From positions 1 through 13,174 of the forward strand of contig JAEZBU010000407.1 in assembly GCA_023426855.1 (NCBI GenBank): 13,174 nucleotides of DNA. The letters run 5' to 3'. Below the pieces are notes generated by a model. That model saw only the letters and a program-made list of their open reading frames with translations, made no database searches and was not told the DNA's origin. The number at the start of each line of letters is the position of its first letter. The first letter of the stretch is position 1. Below, one piece after another: positions 7,401 to 13,174 of the stretch. The translations under genes were made by a program, and so were the position numbers. The DNA comes from Pseudomonadota bacterium (GTDB lineage Bacteria > Pseudomonadota > Alphaproteobacteria > Rhizobiales > Hyphomicrobiaceae).

Positions 7401-10201
7401 ACATGACGCGCTCGATTCAGGTCGATGCGCGCGGCGAGGTGGCCGAACTCAAAGACAACATCAATACGATGATCGGCAACCTGCGCCTGACGACCGAGCG
7501 CAACGACGAGCAGAACTGGCTGAAAACAAATCTCGCGCGCTTCACCAGCATGATGCAGGGCCAGCGCGACCTTGCAGCAGTCGGCAAGCTGCTGTTGTCG
7601 GAGCTGGTGCCGCTGGTCAACGCGCATCATGGCCTGATCTACAAGGCTGATGATGACGGATCACCCTATCTGTCGCTGCTCGCAAAGTATGCTGATGATC
7701 CGGATCGTGCCTATCCGGCCCGCATCGCATTCGGCGCGGGATTGATGGGACAATGCGCGGTCGATAAACGCCGCATCCTGGTCAGTAAACTTCCGCCCGA
7801 TACGGTACCGATCGGCTCAGCTCTGTTCGACGCCGTGCCGCGCAGTCTCGTCGTGCTGCCGATCGTCTTTGAGGATCGCGTAAAGGCCGTGATCTCGCTG
7901 GCGTCGCTGAATGAATTCGATGGCGTGCATCTGACATTTCTGGAGCAGCTCTCGGCCAGCATCGGCATCGTACTCAACAGCATCGAAGCGACGATGCAGA
8001 CGGAGAGCCTCCTCAAACAGTCTCAGCAACTCGCCGCCGAATTGCAGACGCGTCAGATCGAGCTTCAGCAAACCAATGAGCAGATCGAGCTGAAGGCGCA
8101 GCAGCTTGTCGAGCGCAATACTGAAATCGAGGACGCGCGGCGGGCGCTGGAGGAGCAGGCGAGGGAATTGTCTCTGACCTCGAAATACAAATCAGAGTTT
8201 CTCGCCAATATGTCCCACGAGCTGCGGACGCCATTGAACAGCATTCTCATCCTGGGGCAGCAGCTCGGCGATAATGTTGACGGCAATCTTTCCGCGCGTC
8301 AGGTGGAGTTTGCCAAGACCATCCATGCCGCGGGCACCGATCTGCTCAACCTGATCAGCGATATTCTAGACCTGTCGAAGATCGAATCCGGCACGGTCAC
8401 CGTCGAAGCGGAAGAAGTTTACGTCGCAAATCTCGTCGATGCGATTGCGCGTCCGTTCCGCCACGAAGCGGAATCACGCCGTTTGAATTTCAAAGTCACG
8501 CTTCACGACAACGTGCCGCGCACGATCGTGACAGATGCAAAGCGTTTGCAGCAGGTTCTGAAAAACCTGCTGTCCAATTCATTTAAATTCACCGAAAGCG
8601 GCAGTGTAACGTTGACTGTGGCAGTCCCGAATAACGCCCCGCATCCGGCTGCTATCAATGCGCCACAGGCCATATCGTTCGAGGTGTCCGACACTGGAAT
8701 TGGTATTCCGCCGGATAAACAGAAAATCATTTTCGAAGCCTTCCAGCAGGCCGACGCCGGAACCAGCCGTAAGTATGGCGGCACCGGTCTTGGGTTGGCG
8801 ATCAGCCGGGAATTGGCAACGCTGCTCGGTGGTGAAATCCAGCTCAAGAGTGTGCACGGAGAAGGCAGTACCTTCACGCTCACCCTGCCGCAGCGGCTTG
8901 CGGCGCTACCGATCGCTGACTGGGACAGTGAGGCGGCGGCCCACCAGACGCGACCCGCGCGCCCGGTTCACATCGAGGCCCGCAGCGTCGCGTCTATCGA
9001 CGACGATCGCGACGATCTGCAGCCGGGCGATCTGGCGCTTTTGATCGTCGAGGATGATCCGCATTACGCCCGCATTCTTATCGAATTGGCTCGTGGCAAC
9101 GGCTTCAAGGTGCTCGCCGCGACCCGCGGCTCCGAAGCGATCCAACTTGCTAATGAATATAATCCGACCGCTATTTCGTTGGATGTCCAATTGCCGGACA
9201 TGCTGGGCTGGACCGTGCTTGGGGAATTAAAGCGCAATCCGGCGACGCGGCACATTCCAGTCCAGATGGTCACGTTGGACGAAGATCGCAGACATGGCCT
9301 ATCTCGCGGCGCATTTGCGTTTTTGACGAAACCCGCAAGCGCTGGCGATCTTGGATCCGCGCTGGCGCGGATCAAGTCGTTTACGGAATTGCCGCGTAAA
9401 CGTCTGCTCATCGTCGAGGACGATGATGCGGATCAGCTCAGCATAGAGGCGCTGCTCGGCCATACCGATCTTGAGATTACGACGGTTGCAAACGGTACGG
9501 AGGCGCTGGATTTTCTGCGTATGCACGGCAGCGACTGCGTCGTTCTTGATCTCAAGCTGCCAGATATTTCCGGCTTCGAGGTGCTGGAGCAGATACGCGA
9601 TGACGCTGCAATAGCGCATATCCCAGTCGTTGTTTTCACCGGGCGCGAACTGTCAGTCGAAGAAGAACAGCGGCTGCATGCGATGGCGCGCAGTGTTCTG
9701 GTCAAGGGCGTGGAATCGCCCGAACGCCTGCTCAATGAAACGTCGCTGTTCCTGCATCGCGTCATCACCGACTTGCCGCCCGAAAAGCAGCGGATGCTCG
9801 ACAGTCTGCATAGCTCTGACGAAGGGTTGATCGGGCGCACAGCGTTGCTGGTTGATGACGATGCACGCAATATCTTTGCACTGAGCAGTGTCCTGGAACG
9901 GCGCGGCATGCGCGTCCTGACGGCGACGACCGGCAAGGAGGCTATAAGCCTGCTGGAGGAAGCGCCGGAGACTGCCATCATACTGATGGACATCATGATG
10001 CCCGATATGGACGGCTATCAAACCATGGAGGTCATTCGCGCCGAACCGAAATGGCGGCGCTTGCCAATCGTTGCCCTGACGGCGAAAGCCATGAAGGGCG
10101 ATCGCGAGAAATGCCTTGATGCAGGCGCCTCTGATTATCTCGCGAAACCGGTCAATACGGAACAGCTACTGGCGGTCCTGCGCATGTGGCTGCACCGTTG
10201 A
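4481..10201 (+). CDS. Soluble multi-HAMP hybrid histidine kinase (HAMP array-GAF-HisKA-HATPase-REC-REC-REC)
   Basis: About 1906 residues with no membrane segment. Order: about 11 HAMP-type units (33-1000), of which nine start with QVR and run in a strict 92-residue register from residue 223; GAF domain (about 1015-1168); coiled coil (1169-1234); HisKA with H1246 in NMSHELRTPLN; HATPase with N-box (N1362, N1366), G1 DTGIGI (1404) and G2 GGTGLGL (1433-1439); then three receivers with phospho-acceptors D1568, D1690 and D1837 and lysines K1617, K1742 and K1889. The plan recalls fungal group III kinases (Nik1/Os-1), which also lack membrane helices and carry about 90-residue HAMP repeats. It probably senses a cytosolic or osmotic cue and passes phosphate along a relay; no Hpt domain is present in the window. 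The start is uncertain: ATG 4481 has only a weak GAG site, and GTG 4469 is in frame with none. Confidence 0.93.
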   Translation: MPSEDVATNVNAQVDAKSVESSAALNGSSHHPYELRQLLDALQAVRAGNFAVRLPSDWPDLMGRVADSFNDIVACNQRMAQQLEIVGQTVGRDGQTRQRVRLGSANGSWAGMESSVNTLIDDLLWPTTEATRAIEAVAQGNLLQTMRLDVDGRPLRGEFLRSANIVNSMIKQLGIFTSEVTRVAREVGTDGKLGGQAQISEVTGVWKELTDSVNSMASNLTGQVRNIAEVTIAVANGDLSKKITVDVRGEILLLKEAINTMVDQLRSFAAEVTRVAREVGTEGRLGGQAVVPGVAGTWKDLTDNVNLLAANLTTQVRNIAEVTTAVARGDLSRKITVDVQGEILELKNTINTMVDQLNAFASEVTRVAREVGTEGRLGGQANVPGAGGTWKDLTDNVNSMASNLTAQVRNIADVATAIAGGDLSRKITVNVSGEILQLKETINTMVDQLNAFASEVTRVAREVGTEGRLGGQANVPGADGTWKDLTDNVNSMASNLTAQVRNIAEVSTAIANGDLSKKIDVDVRGEVLELKQTINTMVDQLNGFASEVTRVAREVGTEGKLGGQAMVRGVDGIWKDLTDNVNLLAANLTTQVRNIAEVTTAVARGDLSRKITVDVRGEILELKDTINTMVDQLNAFASEVTRVAREVGTDGKLGGQAQVPEVAGTWKDLTDSVNFMASNLTAQVRNIAEVATAIAGGDLSKKITVDVRGEILLLKETLNTMVEQLRSFAAEVTRVAREVGTEGRLGGQAVVPGVAGTWKDLTDGVNSMATNLTDQVRNIAEVTTAVARGDLSRKITVDVKGEILELKDTINTMVDQLNAFASEVTRVAREVGTEGRLGGQARVPGVAGTWKDLTDTVNVMAVNLTEQVRGIVKVVTAVANGDLKQNLTVRAMGEVAALADTINNMTYTLATFADQVTTVAREVGVEGRLGGQANVPGASGTWKALTGNVNLLAENLTNQVRAIAEVATAVTQGDMTRSIQVDARGEVAELKDNINTMIGNLRLTTERNDEQNWLKTNLARFTSMMQGQRDLAAVGKLLLSELVPLVNAHHGLIYKADDDGSPYLSLLAKYADDPDRAYPARIAFGAGLMGQCAVDKRRILVSKLPPDTVPIGSALFDAVPRSLVVLPIVFEDRVKAVISLASLNEFDGVHLTFLEQLSASIGIVLNSIEATMQTESLLKQSQQLAAELQTRQIELQQTNEQIELKAQQLVERNTEIEDARRALEEQARELSLTSKYKSEFLANMSHELRTPLNSILILGQQLGDNVDGNLSARQVEFAKTIHAAGTDLLNLISDILDLSKIESGTVTVEAEEVYVANLVDAIARPFRHEAESRRLNFKVTLHDNVPRTIVTDAKRLQQVLKNLLSNSFKFTESGSVTLTVAVPNNAPHPAAINAPQAISFEVSDTGIGIPPDKQKIIFEAFQQADAGTSRKYGGTGLGLAISRELATLLGGEIQLKSVHGEGSTFTLTLPQRLAALPIADWDSEAAAHQTRPARPVHIEARSVASIDDDRDDLQPGDLALLIVEDDPHYARILIELARGNGFKVLAATRGSEAIQLANEYNPTAISLDVQLPDMLGWTVLGELKRNPATRHIPVQMVTLDEDRRHGLSRGAFAFLTKPASAGDLGSALARIKSFTELPRKRLLIVEDDDADQLSIEALLGHTDLEITTVANGTEALDFLRMHGSDCVVLDLKLPDISGFEVLEQIRDDAAIAHIPVVVFTGRELSVEEEQRLHAMARSVLVKGVESPERLLNETSLFLHRVITDLPPEKQRMLDSLHSSDEGLIGRTALLVDDDARNIFALSSVLERRGMRVLTATTGKEAISLLEEAPETAIILMDIMMPDMDGYQTMEVIRAEPKWRRLPIVALTAKAMKGDREKCLDAGASDYLAKPVNTEQLLAVLRMWLHR
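5147..7480 (+). repeat. In-frame tandem repeat, 276-base period (HAMP array)
   Basis: Eight full units and one partial unit start at 5147, 5423, 5699, 5975, 6251, 6527, 6803, 7079 and 7355, each opening with a CAGGT triplet pair that encodes QV. No insertion or deletion breaks the 276-base register. Units are very alike in protein (QVRNIAEV, GDLS(R/K)KI, EVTRVAREVGTEGRLGGQA, GTWKDLTD) and share long identical DNA runs; for example 5387-5427 and 6215-6255 are the same over 41 bases. The eighth and ninth units and two N-terminal units (about 4577-5146) are more diverged. Each unit holds two alternating HAMP-like halves. Confidence 0.95.
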
Positions 10202-10217
10202 GAAGGGGGAGAGACGT

Positions 10218-12158
10218 ATGGGCCCGCAAGACCCGGTGAATATACTTCTAGTCGATGACCAGCCGGGTAAGCTCCTCACGTACGAGGTCATTCTCAACGA
10301 TCTCGGCGCAAATCTGATCAAGGCGAACTCCGGCAGGGAGGCCCTCGCGCATCTGCTGAAGACGGATGTGGCTCTCATCCTCGTCGATGTCTGCATGCCG
10401 GAGCTGGACGGTTTTCAACTCGTGCGGATGTTGCGGGAACACCCGCGTTTCGAGAAAATCGCGGTTATTTTCATCTCGGCGATTCATCAGTCGGAAATCG
10501 ATCTGGTTCGCGGCTATGAAACAGGCGCGGTCGATTACGTTCCGGTGCCGGTCGTTCCCGAAGTGCTGCGTGCCAAGGTGCGCGTGTTTGTCGATCTGTA
10601 CCGCAAGACCCATCAGCTCGAACGATTGAACAGGGATCTGGAGGCGCGCGTCGCCGAGCGGACGGCGGAGTTGGAGAACTCCACGCTTCTGCTCAAGGAA
10701 AGCGAGGAGCGCCTGCGGCTGGCCAGCGAGGCGGCCGAGTTCGGCACCTACGATTACAATCTCGCCGCGGACCGTCTCCACTGCTCGCCGCATCTTAAGC
10801 GCCTGCTCGGCACGTACGAGACGGGCGAGCTGACGCTGGAAGAGTTCGTCACGTTCTGTCATCCCGATGATCGGGATACCGTGCGTCGATCCATGCAGAC
10901 CGTCAGCAGGGAGCCGCTGGAACGCCACGAGATTGAATTCCGGATACCGCTGTCGGGTGGCCGTATGCGCTGGCTGCTGGATCGTGGTGCGTCGTTTGCA
11001 CGCCAGGATGCATCGACGCGCGTCATGGGCACCATTGTCGATATCACCGAACGCAAGAGTGCCGAGGAACAGCAGCGTCTACTTGCCGCTGAGCTCGATC
11101 ATCGCGTCAAAAACATGCTCGGCAACGTCGCTGCCATGGCGCGGTTGTCCAGCAGGCAGGTGGCCACCGTCGACGCCTTTGTAGATGCGCTGGATGGTCG
11201 CATCCAGGCGATGTCGCGTGCGCACGGCCTGCTGCAGGCCGGCAATTGGACCGGGGCCTGTCTGTCGGAATTGGCAAAAGTGGCCCTGCAGCCGCTGCGC
11301 TCGCAATCCGGTCGTAACATCGAAATACGCGGCGGAAAGCTGCCGCTGGACCCGAAACAGGCGCAGTCGATGGCCTTCGTGCTTCATGAACTCGCCACAA
11401 ATGCCGTGAAGCATGGAGCCTTGTCCCAACCGAATGGTCGCGTCACGCTCGACTGGACGCCGGTTGATGGGACCGACAATTGGTCAGTGGTCTGGCGAGA
11501 GAGCGGTGGTCCGCCCGTCGTCGTGCCGCGTAAAGGCGGCTTTGGACTGACAGTGCTTCAGCTTGCTGCGACCGACATGGGCGCGCAAGTCGAGAGCAAT
11601 TTCAACCAGGACGGACTAATTTGTGTTATTACTGGCCCATTCGGCAAGGGGCACAGTTCGTTCGCCAGTCAATTACGAAAGAACAGTAGTCGCAGCCAAG
11701 AGGCAAGAAGTACAAATATGTTGAGAGCGTCCCACGAGACTACGTCACTGCGCGTGCTTCTCGTCGAAGACGAGCCGCTCATCGCGCTATTCCTGCAGTC
11801 GGAGCTTGAGAGTGCGGGGCACCAGGTGACTGGACCCGCTTACAATCTCAAGCAGGGTTTGGAGCTTGCCGGTAAGGAAGCGTTCGATGTCGCCCTTCTC
11901 GACGTCAGATTGGGAAGCGACTTCAGTGTCGCTATTGCCGATCAATTGCTGGCGCGCGCGATTCCGTTCGCGTTCACCACGGGTTACTCGGAAGGGGTTC
12001 TGATCCCCGAGCATCTGCGTGGCGTGCCCAGCCTGGCGAAGCCGTATCAATCCGGCAGCGTGATCGAATTGCTCGGCCGGCTGGCGGGTAAGAAGGCGGT
12101 CGGGCTCGGCGCCGCCGCCGTTTCCCAGGAGCCGGTCCGAATGAGCTCACTGGGCTGA
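10218..12158 (+). CDS. Hybrid sensor: REC-PAS-HWE histidine kinase-REC
   Basis: A 646-residue soluble protein. Domains: receiver 1 (about 6-125, D57), a coiled stretch (130-165), PAS of the PAS_3 kind (about 165-280, ending GTIVDITERK), an HWE/HisKA_2 dimerisation domain with H295 in ELDHRVKNMLGNV, and an HWE-type ATPase with the hallmark histidine in the N-box (VLHELATNAVKHGAL, about 388-402), the WRE of WxE (426-428) and the GFGLTVL G2 box (about 441-447). A linker (475-510) leads to receiver 2 (511-622, D562, K608). The start ATG has a GGGGGAGAG site and lies 16 bases after the multi-HAMP kinase stop, so both form one operon. HWE kinases in alphaproteobacteria often act on the PhyR stress pathway (family knowledge). 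Receiver 1 has valine (V110) where the conserved lysine should be, so its output may be altered. Confidence 0.92.
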   Translation: MGPQDPVNILLVDDQPGKLLTYEVILNDLGANLIKANSGREALAHLLKTDVALILVDVCMPELDGFQLVRMLREHPRFEKIAVIFISAIHQSEIDLVRGYETGAVDYVPVPVVPEVLRAKVRVFVDLYRKTHQLERLNRDLEARVAERTAELENSTLLLKESEERLRLASEAAEFGTYDYNLAADRLHCSPHLKRLLGTYETGELTLEEFVTFCHPDDRDTVRRSMQTVSREPLERHEIEFRIPLSGGRMRWLLDRGASFARQDASTRVMGTIVDITERKSAEEQQRLLAAELDHRVKNMLGNVAAMARLSSRQVATVDAFVDALDGRIQAMSRAHGLLQAGNWTGACLSELAKVALQPLRSQSGRNIEIRGGKLPLDPKQAQSMAFVLHELATNAVKHGALSQPNGRVTLDWTPVDGTDNWSVVWRESGGPPVVVPRKGGFGLTVLQLAATDMGAQVESNFNQDGLICVITGPFGKGHSSFASQLRKNSSRSQEARSTNMLRASHETTSLRVLLVEDEPLIALFLQSELESAGHQVTGPAYNLKQGLELAGKEAFDVALLDVRLGSDFSVAIADQLLARAIPFAFTTGYSEGVLIPEHLRGVPSLAKPYQSGSVIELLGRLAGKKAVGLGAAAVSQEPVRMSSLG

Positions 12159-12214
12159 TCGTGGGCTGGCCGTTGCACGCCGAAGCAGGACTAGCAACGC
12201 TCCGCCGTACGTAG

Positions 12215-13016
12215 CCATCCGACACCCGGCAAGCCTTCGAGAGCGCTCTATCCGAGCGCGACTATCATCTCGCGCAAGGTGACAGACGCGGGCACGTCAT
12301 CGTGGACTGGTATGGCGAGGCTCGCTCCCTCTCTCGGTGTGTCGGAGAAAGTGCGAAGGCCATCAAGGGCCGTCTGGGCGATCCGGCTGAATTGCGTTCC
12401 GTCGAACAGATCAGGCAGTCGCTTTCCAAACAGTGGATCGACAAACTGAATGGCTTCCGCACGCAGGTGGATGGGCGTGTTGGAAAGACGCTGCAGGAGT
12501 TGGAGGCTGCGCGCCAACTACTCATCCAGCGTCAACACCTCTATCGCGACATGCTTCGTCAGAAGCATGAGGAGCGCTCTTTAGCGGAACGACATCTGGG
12601 TGAGGATTACAGGCCGATATGCAGCGCTAACGAAAGAAATTCAGGCGCAGGCCGAAGCGTGTGCCTCTCGCGACCGGGGCGCGGCTCAAGTACTGGTCGA
12701 GCGTCAGTTGTCCGAGCGCCGAGATCTGCGAAAGCGGATGCGAAGCATCCGCGGGGACTACGCGGAGCGGATGAGTGCTATTGATCGCGCGCTGGAAACA
12801 ATCCCGCAGGACCTGCCAGAGCGCAATGGCAGCGACCCAGCAAATCGCTCGCTGCCGAGGAATGGCCAAGGCGGATACGATAGCTATGTAGCCTCAGACT
12901 ACGCGGGTCTTGTGCGTCCCAAAGCAGAGATTGCTGCCATCGACCAGTCGCATAGGTCTGTTCGCGGCTACGCCAATCGCGGCGAGTGCATGACCTCGCT
13001 AAGCGGACATCAATGA
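12215..13016 (+). pseudogene. Broken relaxase (MobA/VirD2-type mobilisation protein) remnant, middle and C-terminal part
   Basis: From 12215 the frame reads SDTRQAFESALSERDYHLAQGDRRGHVIVDW and then SLSRCVGESAKAIKGRLGDP. This is the pattern I know from the segment after the nuclease domain of alphaproteobacterial relaxase/mobilisation proteins (AF..AL.ERGY.LA.GDRR.FV.VD...E..SL.R..G...KD.RARLGD). A TAG at 12212-12214 sits directly before it, and the catalytic N-terminal domain with its tyrosine and HxH metal site is absent. Near 12614-12615 the frame breaks: removing one C makes GEDYR join RYAALTKEIQAQAEA smoothly into a long charged helical tail, so a one-base insertion is the likely lesion. 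The last part (from about 12870) resembles nothing I know and may not be native. Its function is lost. It marks a past mobile element. The family call is by memory of motifs only. Confidence 0.6.
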
Positions 13017-13174
13017 AACTGAGCGGGGTGTTGAGCCGGGTTTACCGATCTACCTCGGGTGTTGCCATGTCCGAGGGCGCTCGTCGAGATCTCGACGCAA
13101 CTGACCGTGAGTGGTCCGACCAATCCGCTCCCGCGGTGCGCAGAAAGAGGTTGCAGCCACGCGTGCTGTGCGAC
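13013..13174 (+). other. Open reading frame running off the right edge, not recognised
   Basis: An ATG at 13013 overlaps the TGA of the relaxase remnant (ATGA) and stays open for 54 codons to the window edge; a second in-frame ATG lies at 13067. There is no convincing ribosome binding site, and the short, charged product resembles nothing I know. It may be chance or further decayed mobile-element sequence. Confidence 0.15.

Noticed and set aside
5147..7480. The regular 276-base repeats as a CRISPR array or satellite DNA
   Set aside because: The repeats are coding and in frame, encode recognisable HAMP units and have no spacers.
5012..7630. An 872-codon open frame on the minus strand opposite the HAMP array
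   Set aside because: It mirrors the repeat structure of the plus-strand gene with the same 276-base period, has no ribosome site and gives a His/Arg/Asp-rich product of no known family. It follows from codon use in a GC-rich repeat.
10116..10217. An upstream extension of the HWE kinase starting inside the preceding gene
   Set aside because: The added 34 residues are Cys/Arg-rich and unlike a receiver lead, while the ATG at 10218 has a strong ribosome site.
12917..13016. Two short look-alike segments (AAGCAGAGAT near 12923, AAGCGGACAT near 13001) suggesting a degraded repeat
   Set aside because: They match at only 8 of 10 bases, with unlike flanks. They recall intergenic debris seen in related genomes, but cannot be supported from one window.

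Overview
The window looks like a piece of an alphaproteobacterial chromosome, most likely from the Hyphomicrobiales near Bradyrhizobium, Rhodopseudomonas, Nitrobacter or Afipia. The reasons are the high GC content, a MarR/OmpR/EnvZ-type regulator cluster of the PetP-PetR kind, an HWE-family histidine kinase, an exact match to the EcfG general-stress promoter consensus, and DUF5985-type small membrane proteins. The assignment rests on recognising families by eye; no search was run.

Left part (1-3246). A leftward three-gene operon encodes a MarR-family regulator, an OmpR-family response regulator and an EnvZ-like sensor kinase, which is cut by the window edge just before its phospho-acceptor histidine. 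Diverging from it is ilvE, a branched-chain amino acid aminotransferase with a good ribosome binding site. ilvE ends at a strong hairpin terminator that can also work leftward.

Middle part (3272-4480). A tight leftward operon of three small genes faces that terminator: a small winged-helix-like protein of unknown function followed by two three-helix membrane proteins of the DUF5985 type. The 306-base divergent region to its right carries GGAAC-N16-CGTT, the alphaproteobacterial EcfG promoter signature, pointing rightward.

Right part (4481-12158). That promoter leads into a two-gene signalling operon. The first gene encodes a soluble hybrid kinase of about 1906 residues: about 11 HAMP-type units (a 92-residue, 276-base tandem repeat), GAF, coiled coil, HisKA/HATPase and three receiver domains. 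Sixteen bases later comes a REC-PAS-HWE kinase-REC protein. HWE/HisKA_2 kinases are the class known to feed the PhyR-NepR-EcfG stress cascade, so an EcfG promoter in front of this operon suggests feedback into that cascade (inference).

Right end (12159-13174). This stretch holds a decayed plasmid-type relaxase gene: its 5' part is missing, a TAG stop sits at its front, and one extra C near 12614 breaks the frame. Beyond it nothing is recognisable apart from an open frame running off the edge. This marks an old mobile-element insertion or island edge next to the kinase operon.
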